From NCBI GenBank assembly GCA_964551315.1, contig CAZKCM010000016.1, positions 1 to 64,000 on the forward strand: DNA of 64,000 nucleotides, read 5' to 3'. Origin of the DNA: Virgifigura sp964551315. Its GTDB lineage: Bacteria > Pseudomonadota > Alphaproteobacteria > Dongiales > Dongiaceae. Below the pieces are notes generated by a model that did no database searches, was not told where the DNA came from, and saw only the letters and a list, made by a program, of their open reading frames with translations. Below, in pieces: positions 23,390 to 31,193 of this stretch. How positions within the stretch are numbered: position 1 is the stretch's first letter; each line of letters opens with the position of its first letter. The position numbers and the translations under genes are program-made.

Positions 23390-25759
23390 ATGGGAAAGTT
23401 CAGCCTGGGCCAAGCCGTTCGCCGCGTCGAGGACCAGCGCTTCCTCACCGGCCAGGGCCGCTACCTCGACGACATCCGCCTGCCCCGCCAGCTGCACGCC
23501 GTTATGCTCCGCTCGCCGCATGCCCATGCCCGGATCGCCGGCATCGACGCAGACGCGGCCCGCACGGCGCCGGGAGTCGTCGGCGTGTTCACCGCGGCCG
23601 AGGCGCAGGCCGATGGCCTCGGCACGCTGCCCCAGGCGAGAGGCCTGCGCAACCGAGACGGGAGCCCGATCGCGAAGCCGCCGCGGCCGGTCCTGGCGCG
23701 GGACCGAGTGCGCCATGTCGGCGACGGCGTGGCGATGGTCGTCGCCGAGACCGTCGCCCAGGCACAAGAGGCGGCCGAGCTGATCAACGTCGACTACGAG
23801 CCTCTGCCGGCGATCGCCGACGGCGCTGCCGCCCTGGCGCCCGGGGCGCCGCAGATCTGGGACGAGGCGCCCGGAAACGTCGCCGTGGACTGGGAGATGG
23901 GCGACCGGGCGGCCGTCGAGGCCGCCTTCGCCAAGGCGGCGCATGTGACGCGGCTGTCGCTCGTCAACAACCGCATCGTCGTGAACTCGATGGAACCGCG
24001 CGGAGCGATCGGCGCCTATGATGCAGAGAGCGGTCGATACACCCTCTACACCTCAAGCCAGGGATCGCATCTGGTGCGGGACGCGCTGGCCGATCATGTG
24101 CTCAAGATCCCGCGCGACCGATTGCGCGTCGTCACGCCGGATGTCGGCGGCGGGTTCGGGATGAAGATGATCCCCTACCCCGAGCAGGCCCTCGTGCTGT
24201 GGGCCGCATACCGGCTCGGCCGCCCGGTGAAGTGGGTGGGCAATCGCGCGGACGCCTTCACGAGCGACAGCCAGGGCCGCGACCACGTGACGACGGCGGA
24301 GCTGGCGCTCGACGCAGAGGGCCGGTTCCTCGGGCTGCGGGTCGAGACCATCGCGAATATCGGCGCCTATCAGACGATGTATGGGCCGTTCGTGCCCACG
24401 GTCGCGGGCAGCGGCATGCTGGCCGGGCTCTACCGCACGCCGGCGATCCACGTGGCCGTCAAATGCGTCTATACGAACACCGTACCGGTCGACGCCTATC
24501 GCGGCGCCGGCCGTCCGGAAGCCGCCTATGTGGTCGAGCGGATCGTGGATGCGGCCGCGCGGGAGCTCGGCCTGTCCCCGGCGGAGATCCGGCGGCGCAA
24601 CTTCATCCCGCCGGAAGCGATGCCCTATACCACCGCCCTGGGGGAGACCTATGACAGCGGCGACTTCGCCCGCGTGATGGAAGAGGCGATGCGCCTGGCC
24701 GATTGGGACGGCTTCGAAGGCCGGCGCGCCGCGGCCAGGGCCACCGGCAACAGGCGCCGTGGCATCGGCATGTCGACCTATGTCGAGGCCTGCGGCGGCG
24801 GCGCGGGCGAGTCGGCGGAGATCCGCTTCGAGCCGGACGGCACCGTCACGCTGCTCATCGGCACGCAGAGCTCAGGCCAGGGCCACGAAACGGCCTTCGC
24901 CCAGCTCGTCGCCCAGGAGCTGGGCCTGCCGCTCGACCGGGTTCGTCTGGTCCAGGGCGACACCGACCGGATCGCGAAGGGCAACGGCACCGACGGCTCG
25001 CGCTCGCTGCCCGTCGGCGGCAACGCGGTGCGCGCGGCGACCGAGCGGATCATCGAGAAGGGCAAGCGGATCGCGGCCGAGATCATGGAAGCGGCGGAAG
25101 CGGACATCGAGTTCGCCGACGGGGTCTTCACCGTCGCCGGCACCGACCGGACGGTGACGCTGAACGCGGTGGCGGCCGCTGCCCGCGAGAGGGCCGGGCG
25201 GATCGGCGGCGCCGAATCCGAAACGGACTCCGGCCTCGCCGAGCGCGCGTCCTACAAACCTAGAGCCACAACCTATCCGAACGGCTGCCACATCGCCGAG
25301 CTGGAGGTCGACATCGAGACCGGCGTGGCGGAGGTCGTCGCCTATACGGTGGTGGACGATTTCGGCCGGGTGATCAACCCGCTGATGCTGGAAGGACAGG
25401 TCCATGGCGGGTCGGCACAGGGCATCGGCCAGGCGCTGTTCGAGCGGACGGTCTACGAGCCCGACTCCGGCCAGCTCCTCACCGGCTCCTTCATGGATTA
25501 CCGGGTGCCGCGCGCGGCCGATCTGCCCGCCTTCACCTTCGCGACGCGGAACACGCCCTGCCGGACCAACCCGCTGGGCATCAAGGGCGCCGGCGAGGCC
25601 GGAGCGATCGGCGCACCGCCGGCGGTGATCAACGCCCTCGTCGACGCGCTGTCGGAGTTCGGCATCACCCATATCGACATGCCGGCAACGCCTGAGCGAA
25701 TCTGGCATAGCCTGCACATTGCGCGGTCGTCGGCGGCCGCTCACGGAGACACCGCATGA
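23390..25759 (+). CDS. Xanthine dehydrogenase family molybdopterin-binding subunit (CoxL-like, form II)
   Basis: A 789-aa large subunit of a molybdenum hydroxylase; ATG 23390 after AAGGAGG (spacer 12). The N-terminal MGKFSLGQAVRRVEDQRFLTGQGRYLDD, HAVMLRSPHAHARI, DVGGGFGMK, the active-site loop VDAYRGAGRPEA, GTQSSGQGHETAFAQLVA and the catalytic Glu736 in KGAGEAGAIG are present. The loop is not the VAYRCSFR of true CO dehydrogenase, so it is a form II enzyme of unknown substrate (an aromatic heterocycle, aldehyde or similar). The FAD (CoxM) and 2Fe-2S (CoxS) subunits that normally complete the enzyme are not adjacent. Its stop overlaps cysQ as ATGA, an unusual partner. Confidence 0.92.
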   Translation: MGKFSLGQAVRRVEDQRFLTGQGRYLDDIRLPRQLHAVMLRSPHAHARIAGIDADAARTAPGVVGVFTAAEAQADGLGTLPQARGLRNRDGSPIAKPPRPVLARDRVRHVGDGVAMVVAETVAQAQEAAELINVDYEPLPAIADGAAALAPGAPQIWDEAPGNVAVDWEMGDRAAVEAAFAKAAHVTRLSLVNNRIVVNSMEPRGAIGAYDAESGRYTLYTSSQGSHLVRDALADHVLKIPRDRLRVVTPDVGGGFGMKMIPYPEQALVLWAAYRLGRPVKWVGNRADAFTSDSQGRDHVTTAELALDAEGRFLGLRVETIANIGAYQTMYGPFVPTVAGSGMLAGLYRTPAIHVAVKCVYTNTVPVDAYRGAGRPEAAYVVERIVDAAARELGLSPAEIRRRNFIPPEAMPYTTALGETYDSGDFARVMEEAMRLADWDGFEGRRAAARATGNRRRGIGMSTYVEACGGGAGESAEIRFEPDGTVTLLIGTQSSGQGHETAFAQLVAQELGLPLDRVRLVQGDTDRIAKGNGTDGSRSLPVGGNAVRAATERIIEKGKRIAAEIMEAAEADIEFADGVFTVAGTDRTVTLNAVAAAARERAGRIGGAESETDSGLAERASYKPRATTYPNGCHIAELEVDIETGVAEVVAYTVVDDFGRVINPLMLEGQVHGGSAQGIGQALFERTVYEPDSGQLLTGSFMDYRVPRAADLPAFTFATRNTPCRTNPLGIKGAGEAGAIGAPPAVINALVDALSEFGITHIDMPATPERIWHSLHIARSSAAAHGDTA

Positions 25760-26592
25760 CCGCTGTCAGCCTTTCCGATCCGGCGCCCCTTCTGGACGAG
25801 CTGCGGGCAGTCGCCCGCCGCGCCGGCGACGTCATCCTCGAGTTCTATGCCGGCCCGGAGGAGGAGCGCCGTGAATTGGGGCTGCGCCGAAAGGAGGACC
25901 AATCGCCGGTCACCGCCGCCGACGAGGCGGCCGAGCGGCTGATCCTGCCGGTGCTGGAGGCGCTGCTGCCCGGCGTTCCCATCGTCGCCGAAGAGGCGAT
26001 GGCAACCGGTCATGCGCCGGACATCGGCGGCCCGGACAACCCGCGGCACCGCTTCTGGCTGGTCGACCCGCTCGACGGCACCAAGGAGTTCCTGAGCGGC
26101 AACGGCGAGTTCACGGTCAATATCGCGCTGGTCGAAAGCGGCCGACCGGTGCTGGGCGTCGTCCACCTGCCGGTCCTGAACGAGACCTACTCCGGCGCCC
26201 TTGCGTTCGGCGACCGGCCGGCGCGCGCCACCGTGCAGCGCGGCGATGCGCCGCCACAGCCCATCGCCGCGCGTCGCTGCCCCGCGAGCGGCGCGGTTGT
26301 CGTCGCCAGCCGCTCGCATCGGAACAAGGAAGCGCTGGAAGCCTTCCTGGCGACGCAGCAGGTGGCGGAACAGCGCATCGCCGGCAGCTCCCTGAAGTTC
26401 TGCCTGATAGCGGAGGGCGTCGCCGACCTGTATCCCCGCTTCGGCCGGACGATGGAGTGGGACACGGCGGCGGGCCACGCGGTGCTCGCCGCCGCCGGGG
26501 GCAGCGTCGTCACGCTCGACGGCCAGGAGCTGCGCTACGGCAAGCCGGACTTCGCGAACCCGCACTTCATCGCGCGCGGCCGGACGGACTGA
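25756..26592 (+). CDS. cysQ: 3'(2'),5'-bisphosphate nucleotidase CysQ
   Basis: A 278-aa inositol-monophosphatase-superfamily enzyme that removes phosphate from PAP, the by-product of sulfate assimilation. The metal site appears as VTAADEAAERLIL, IVAEEAMATG (Glu-Glu), and WLVDPLDGTKEFLSGNGEFTVNIAL (the DPLDGT motif, with the CysQ-type TKEF), plus a C-terminal MEWDTAAGHAVLAAAGG. The length is normal. It is translationally coupled to the CoxL-like gene through a 4-bp overlap, which may reflect shared transcription only. Confidence 0.95.
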   Translation: MTAVSLSDPAPLLDELRAVARRAGDVILEFYAGPEEERRELGLRRKEDQSPVTAADEAAERLILPVLEALLPGVPIVAEEAMATGHAPDIGGPDNPRHRFWLVDPLDGTKEFLSGNGEFTVNIALVESGRPVLGVVHLPVLNETYSGALAFGDRPARATVQRGDAPPQPIAARRCPASGAVVVASRSHRNKEALEAFLATQQVAEQRIAGSSLKFCLIAEGVADLYPRFGRTMEWDTAAGHAVLAAAGGSVVTLDGQELRYGKPDFANPHFIARGRTD

Positions 26593-26774
26593 CCGATCAG
26601 GGAACGACAGCGCGGCGCGCGATCAGAGACTTGACTCGGCGAGAAGGCGGGCGCATCGTTCCCACGCTGTGGCCGCATAGGCGGTCACTTCTTCAGCCGC
26701 CGCAAAATCCTGTGCGGTGACTTCGGTGCCGGCTCATAACCGCGGATGGGCTGGACCAATGAGAGAAGCAGATG

Positions 26775-26806
26775 AGGAGCCGTCGCGCAAAGGCGGCTCC
26801 TTTGTT
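26775..26806 (+). terminator. Rho-independent terminator-like hairpin between cysQ and tsaC
   Basis: An 8-bp stem AGGAGCCG/CGGCTCCT with an 11-nt loop is followed by TTTGTT. It lies 180 bp after the cysQ stop and 56 bp before tsaC. A nine-codon ORF (ATG GGC TGG...TGA, near 26743) runs into its left arm. It may end a short transcript, attenuate tsaC, or terminate the cysQ message. Confidence 0.5.
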
Positions 26807-26861
26807 ATAGGACGTCCTCACCCTTCCAGCGCCGATCGACGACCGAAGGCTCCGACCGCCG

Positions 26862-27842
26862 ATGACGGGCTTTGCTCCCATATGGCCGCCGACTGCGGAG
26901 AACATTCAGGCAGCGGCGCGCGCGCTGGCCGAGGGGCGGCTCGTCGCCTTTCCGACGGAGACGGTCTACGGCCTCGGCGGCGACGCGACCAACGAACATG
27001 CGGTCGCCGCCATCTTCGAGGCAAAGGGGCGACCGCGCTTCAATCCCCTGATCATTCACTTCGCGGACCGGGATGCAGCGCGTCGAGAGGTCCGGTTCGA
27101 TGATCGGGCGGAAGCGCTGGCGGACGTCTTCTGGCCGGGGCCGCTGACGCTCGTGCTGCCACGGACCGCCGACAGCCGCATCGCGCTGCTGGCGAGCGCC
27201 GGGCTCGACACGGTGGCGGTGCGCGTGCCGCGGCACCCGGTGGCGCAGGCGCTGCTCACCGCCTGCGGCCTGCCGCTCGCCGCGCCCAGCGCCAACGTCT
27301 CCGGCAAGGTCAGCCCGACCACGGCGGCGCATGTCGCGGAGTCGCTCGGCGGCAAGGTCACGGCGATCCTCGACGGCGGGCCCTGCCCCATCGGCGTCGA
27401 ATCGACGGTCGTGGACCTGACCGGAGCGACGGCGCGGCTGCTGCGCCCCGGCGGGGTGACCGAGGAAGAGCTCGCGGCGGTCATCGGCCCGGTCGCCCCG
27501 GCGGCACCGATCCTCGACGAGTCCGCACGCAGGTCCCCCGGCATGCTGACGAGCCATTACGCCCCCGACCTGCCCTTGCGGCTCGAGGCGACCGCGCCGC
27601 GCCCGGGCGAGGCGCTTCTGGCGTTTGGCCCGAACCCGCCCGACGGCAACGCCGTCGCGACCGCCAATCTCAGCCCGACCGGCGACCTGAAGGAAGCGGC
27701 GGCGAACCTCTTCGCCATGCTCCGCGCGCTCGATCGATCGGGCGCCGCCGGCATCGCCGTGATGCCGATCCCGGACCGCGGCCTCGGCCGGGCGATCAAC
27801 GACCGCCTCCGCCGCGCCGCGGCGCCGCGCGACCGCAGCTAG
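26862..27842 (+). CDS. tsaC: L-threonylcarbamoyladenylate synthase (Sua5 type)
   Basis: A 326-aa Sua5/YrdC-family enzyme that makes threonylcarbamoyl-AMP for the t6A37 modification of ANN-decoding tRNAs. The YrdC domain (about 10-200) has LVAFPTETVYGLGGDATN, KGRPRFNPLIIHF, WPGPLTLVLP, VRVPRHPVAQALL and the conserved APSANVSGKVSPTTAAHV, then IGVESTVVDLTG. The C-terminal Sua5 domain (about 225-320) begins SPGMLTSHYAPDLPL, the SxGMxxxHYAP linker. It is therefore the two-domain Sua5 form and not the short TsaC. A terminator-like hairpin precedes it. Confidence 0.95.
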   Translation: MTGFAPIWPPTAENIQAAARALAEGRLVAFPTETVYGLGGDATNEHAVAAIFEAKGRPRFNPLIIHFADRDAARREVRFDDRAEALADVFWPGPLTLVLPRTADSRIALLASAGLDTVAVRVPRHPVAQALLTACGLPLAAPSANVSGKVSPTTAAHVAESLGGKVTAILDGGPCPIGVESTVVDLTGATARLLRPGGVTEEELAAVIGPVAPAAPILDESARRSPGMLTSHYAPDLPLRLEATAPRPGEALLAFGPNPPDGNAVATANLSPTGDLKEAAANLFAMLRALDRSGAAGIAVMPIPDRGLGRAINDRLRRAAAPRDRS

Positions 27843-28032
27843 CCCCCCCCGTGATCCGGCCACCGGCCACGCCCGGTTATCGTCTGCCCGATTCATAAGC
27901 GGAACACCGAACCGCCCGATGGGCGGCGGCTGCCTCTCCTGATCCGCCCGGCCGCCGGTCTCCCCGATTGTCTCCGAAGACACTGACCCGGCATCATCCG
28001 ATGACTGGCATTATCGCATTTGATGCCGTATA

Positions 28033-28052
28033 CGATTTTGTATACAAAATCG
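28033..28052. promoter_or_regulatory. 20-bp perfect palindrome, probable GntR operator
   Basis: CGATTTTGTATACAAAATCG is perfectly self-complementary, and a second GTATAC lies at 28028-28033. TTGTATACAA is a typical core for FadR-subfamily (FCD) GntR repressors. It lies 36 bp before the first gene of an operon that itself encodes a GntR/FCD protein, so I infer autoregulation of the whole operon. Confidence 0.7.
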
Positions 28053-28088
28053 CGATCGAACATCAGAAACCGAAGGGAGGAGACGGCG

Positions 28089-28871
28089 GTGAAATCTGCA
28101 GTCGCGGCTCTTGGAGCATTTTTCTGTTCGGCCTTTCTGGCAATGGCGCCGGCCGGGGCGGAGCTGCCGGGCAAGGTCACGATCGGCACCGAGGGGGCGT
28201 ACCCGCCGTTCAACTACCTCGACCAGGACGGAACGGTGAAAGGATTCGAGATCGACCTCGCCAAGGCGATGTGCGAACGGATGAAGGTCGAGTGCGATTT
28301 CGTTATCCAGGACTGGGATGGAATCATCCCGGGGCTCCTGGCGAAGAAGTACGACGCCATCATCGCTTCCCTCTACATCACGGACGAGCGGAAGCAGAAG
28401 ATCGATTTCTCGCAGAAGTACTATCAGGTTCCGGCGCGCTTCGTCGTGCCGAAATCGAGCGACATCGAAATCACGGCCGAAGGTCTGGCGGACAAGGTCA
28501 TCGGGACGCAGCGGGCGACGAGCTTCGAGCGCTTCATGCGAGACAAGTTCCCGGAGGTCGATCTGCGGGTCTACGCGACCTTCGACGAAGCCTATCTCGA
28601 TCTCGTTTCCGGGCGGGTCGACGCGGTGATGGGCGATGTCGTGGCGCTGTCGGAAGGCTTTCTCGAGACTCCCGACGGCGCCGATTTCGAGTTCCGCGGG
28701 CCCAACTTCACCGGTGCCGAGTGGTTCGGATACGGGGCCGGTGTCGGTGTGCGCAAGGGCGAGACCGAACTTCTGAACGCATTCAACGAGGCGATCGACG
28801 CGATTCGGGCCGACGGCACCTACGACCGGATCAGCGAGAAGTGGTTCGGCTTCGACGTGTACGGAGAATAA
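28089..28871 (+). CDS. Polar amino acid ABC transporter substrate-binding protein
   Basis: A 260-aa periplasmic protein from GTG 28089 (GGGAGGAG ribosome site), with a signal peptide of about 24 residues ending APAGA. The SBP_bac_3 fold is clear: VTIGTEGAYPPFNYLDQDGTVKGFEIDLAKAMCERM, WDGIIPGLLAKKYDAIIASLYITDERKQKIDFSQKYYQ, AYLDLVSGRVDAVMGD and YDRISEKWFGFDVYG. It resembles lysine/arginine/ornithine or octopine binders (LAO/OccT type). It heads an operon with two permeases, a GntR regulator and gamma-glutamyltransferase, so the ligand may be a gamma-glutamyl compound or a basic amino acid. The exact ligand is not readable from sequence. Confidence 0.9.
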   Translation: MKSAVAALGAFFCSAFLAMAPAGAELPGKVTIGTEGAYPPFNYLDQDGTVKGFEIDLAKAMCERMKVECDFVIQDWDGIIPGLLAKKYDAIIASLYITDERKQKIDFSQKYYQVPARFVVPKSSDIEITAEGLADKVIGTQRATSFERFMRDKFPEVDLRVYATFDEAYLDLVSGRVDAVMGDVVALSEGFLETPDGADFEFRGPNFTGAEWFGYGAGVGVRKGETELLNAFNEAIDAIRADGTYDRISEKWFGFDVYGE

Positions 28872-28937
28872 TGCGGCGCGGGGGCGGGTTGTCTGCCGCC
28901 CTCGCCGCCCGTTTCCCTTTCTCTCCGAGACACCCGG

Positions 28938-29633
28938 ATGTTTGATCTCCACGGCTACGGCTGGATGATCCTCGACGGCGTCCAGGTGACGCTTCTGGTT
29001 GGGCTGGCAGCGATGGTCGGCGCCATCGCCGTCGGGCTCGCGGCCGCGCTTGCAAAGCTCTTCGGCTCGCGCATCGTGCGCGGTACCGTGGAGGTCTACA
29101 CGACCATCGTCCGAGGGGTGCCCGAGCTGGTTCTGCTCCTCCTTGTCTATTACGGCGTTCCGACGCTGATCCAGGACACCGCGGCGGCGATGGGACGGGA
29201 GATCGAGGTCACCATCAACCCCTTCGTGGCGGGCGTCGGGACGATCACCTTCATCTACGGGGCCTTCGCGAGCGAGGTCTTTCGCGCCGCATATCTTGCC
29301 GTGCCAAAGGGGCAGTTCGAGGCGGCGACGGCGCTCGGTCTCAACCGGTATCTCGTCTTTCGGCTGGTCGTGCTCCCGCAGATGCTGCGCCATGCGCTTC
29401 CGGGTCTCGGCAATCTCTGGATGGTCCTGATCAAGGCGACGGCCCTGATATCGGTGATCCAGCTGCCCGAGCTGATGCGCAGCGCCGATGTCGCCGCAAG
29501 GACGACGCGGATGCCCTTCACGTTCTTCTTCGTGGCCTGCCTCATCTATCTCGCGATCACGCTCACCTCGATGTGGCTCCAGTCGCGCGCGGAGGCCTGG
29601 GCGAGCCGGGGCATCGAAAGGACGCAGGCATGA
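28938..29633 (+). CDS. Polar amino acid ABC transporter permease (HisQ/ArtQ-like)
   Basis: A 231-aa inner-membrane permease with five or so hydrophobic helices (first about 12-38, GVQVTLLVGLAAMVGAIAVGLAAALA). It has the TTIVRGVPELVLLLLVYYG segment and the EAA loop EAATALGLNRYLVFRLVVLPQMLRHALPGLGN, through which permeases contact the ATPase. It follows the binding-protein gene by 66 bp and overlaps the next permease as ATGA. Confidence 0.93.
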   Translation: MFDLHGYGWMILDGVQVTLLVGLAAMVGAIAVGLAAALAKLFGSRIVRGTVEVYTTIVRGVPELVLLLLVYYGVPTLIQDTAAAMGREIEVTINPFVAGVGTITFIYGAFASEVFRAAYLAVPKGQFEAATALGLNRYLVFRLVVLPQMLRHALPGLGNLWMVLIKATALISVIQLPELMRSADVAARTTRMPFTFFFVACLIYLAITLTSMWLQSRAEAWASRGIERTQA

Positions 29634-30358
29634 ATCTCGATCTGGTCATCGAGAATCTGCCTCGGTTCCTGTCGGGCGTCGTGCTCACGCTCGAACTGAC
29701 GGCGGCGAGCTGCGTGCTTGGATTCGCGCTTGCCATCCCGCTCGCGCTCATGCGCCTTTCGAGCGTTCGGCTGTGGCTCTGGCCGGCCACCGCTTATGTC
29801 CTGTTCTTCCGGGGCACGCCGCTGCTGGCGCAGCTCTTTCTCATCTACTACGGCAGCGGCCAGTTCCGCCCGGCGTTGGAGAGCGTCGGGTTGTGGACCT
29901 TCTTCCGTGAGCCCTGGTTCTGCGCCCTGTTGACGCTGGTGCTGAACACGGCGGCCTATACGTCGGAGATCCTGCGCGGCGCGATTGCCGGGGTCCCGCG
30001 CGGCGAGATCGAGGCCGCCCTCGCCTGCGGCATGTCGCGCGGGCTCCGGTTCCGACGGATCATTCTTCCCCGTGCACTCGGACTTGCCTGGCCCGCATAC
30101 ACCAATGAGATCGTGTACCAGTTGCAGGCGACGTCCCTGGTGTCGATCATCACCCTGATGGACATCACCGGTGTCGCACGGGTCATCGCATCTCGCCATT
30201 TCGCGTTCTATGAAGCGTTCCTGACGGCGGCCGTGTTCTACCTCGTCCTTGTCTACGGGGTGCTCTTCCTGGCCAAGCGGGCGGAGCGCCGGCTGCTCGC
30301 CCATCTCCGGCCTCCGGATGCGCGCGCGGCCAAGCCAGGCTTCGGGTTCATTCGGTGA
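29630..30358 (+). CDS. Polar amino acid ABC transporter permease (HisM/ArtM-like)
   Basis: A 242-aa partner permease. ATG 29630 is in the ATGA overlap with the previous stop. It has about five membrane helices, AYVLFFRGTPLLAQLFLIYYG, and the EAA loop EIEAALACGMSRGLRFRRIILPRALGLAWPAYTNE. Together with the previous gene it forms the membrane heterodimer. No ATP-binding subunit follows: the next gene, overlapping by 4 bp (GTGA), is the regulator. Confidence 0.93.
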   Translation: MNLDLVIENLPRFLSGVVLTLELTAASCVLGFALAIPLALMRLSSVRLWLWPATAYVLFFRGTPLLAQLFLIYYGSGQFRPALESVGLWTFFREPWFCALLTLVLNTAAYTSEILRGAIAGVPRGEIEAALACGMSRGLRFRRIILPRALGLAWPAYTNEIVYQLQATSLVSIITLMDITGVARVIASRHFAFYEAFLTAAVFYLVLVYGVLFLAKRAERRLLAHLRPPDARAAKPGFGFIR

Positions 30359-31110
30359 CGGCGATCCGGCAAAGGCACACCGCGTCCGGAAAACCGGCCC
30401 CACGAAACTCCGGGCGCCGGCCCGCGGGTTCCGGAACGTTGCGGGAGCAGGCCTATGCCGCACTCAAATCGCTTATTCTTCGCGGCGAGTTGAAGCCCAG
30501 GGAGCGGCTGGCCGAGGCCGACCTGTCCAGACGCCTCGGCGTCAGCCGCACGCCCCTGCGCGAGGCGCTGACCTGGCTCGAACGCGACGGCCTTGTCGTG
30601 GGAAAGCCGCATCTCGGCTACGTCGTCATCGATCTCGATGCCGACGCGATCCTCGACATTCTGGAGATTCGCGAGGTTCTTGACGCGCATGCCGCCGCCG
30701 AGGCCGTGCGCCGCGCGTCGGACCGCGATCTCGCGCGGCTGCGCTCCGTGATGGCCCGCATCGAACGATTGAACGGCCGCGTGCAGCGCAAGGTGAAGGA
30801 CATCGCCGAGGAACTCGAACTGGGGTTGAAGATCCATGAGGTGATCGCCGAAGCTACCGGCAACCACTATCTCGTCGAAACGTTGGCCCGAACCTATGAA
30901 CGGCTCCAACTCGCCATCTGGCTCGAGATCCTTTGGATCGATTCGTGGGACCTGACGGTGGAGGAGCATCGCAGCATCGTTGACGCAGTCTGCCGGCGCG
31001 ACGAGGCCGCCGCCGTCGAGGCTGCGCGAAACCATGTTCGGCGATCGCGGGAGAACATCCTGCGCATCGTCGAAGCACGGGCCCTGCAGCGGGCCGTAGG
31101 CGGCACGTGA
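30355..31110 (+). CDS. GntR-family transcriptional regulator, FadR/FCD subfamily
   Basis: A 251-aa regulator from GTG 30355, in a 4-bp overlap with the permease stop. The winged helix (about 27-95) reads TLREQAYAALKSLILRGELKPRERLAEADLSRRLGVSRTPLREALTWLERDGLVV. The C-terminal all-helical FCD domain (about 100-235) has ILDILEIREVLDAHAAAEAVRR, then HEVIAEATGNHYL and EEHRSIVDAVCRRDEAAAVEAARNHVRRS, with the His residues that bind metal/carboxylate ligands. It probably represses its own operon at the palindrome 28033-28052 and responds to a small acid. Confidence 0.93.
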   Translation: MTAIRQRHTASGKPAPRNSGRRPAGSGTLREQAYAALKSLILRGELKPRERLAEADLSRRLGVSRTPLREALTWLERDGLVVGKPHLGYVVIDLDADAILDILEIREVLDAHAAAEAVRRASDRDLARLRSVMARIERLNGRVQRKVKDIAEELELGLKIHEVIAEATGNHYLVETLARTYERLQLAIWLEILWIDSWDLTVEEHRSIVDAVCRRDEAAAVEAARNHVRRSRENILRIVEARALQRAVGGT

Positions 31111-31193
31111 GACGCGGCACCGGCCAGAGCAGCAAGGCGGACCCCACGAGACCGAAAACCGACGACGAAAGCAAACAGGATACAGAGGCTCCA

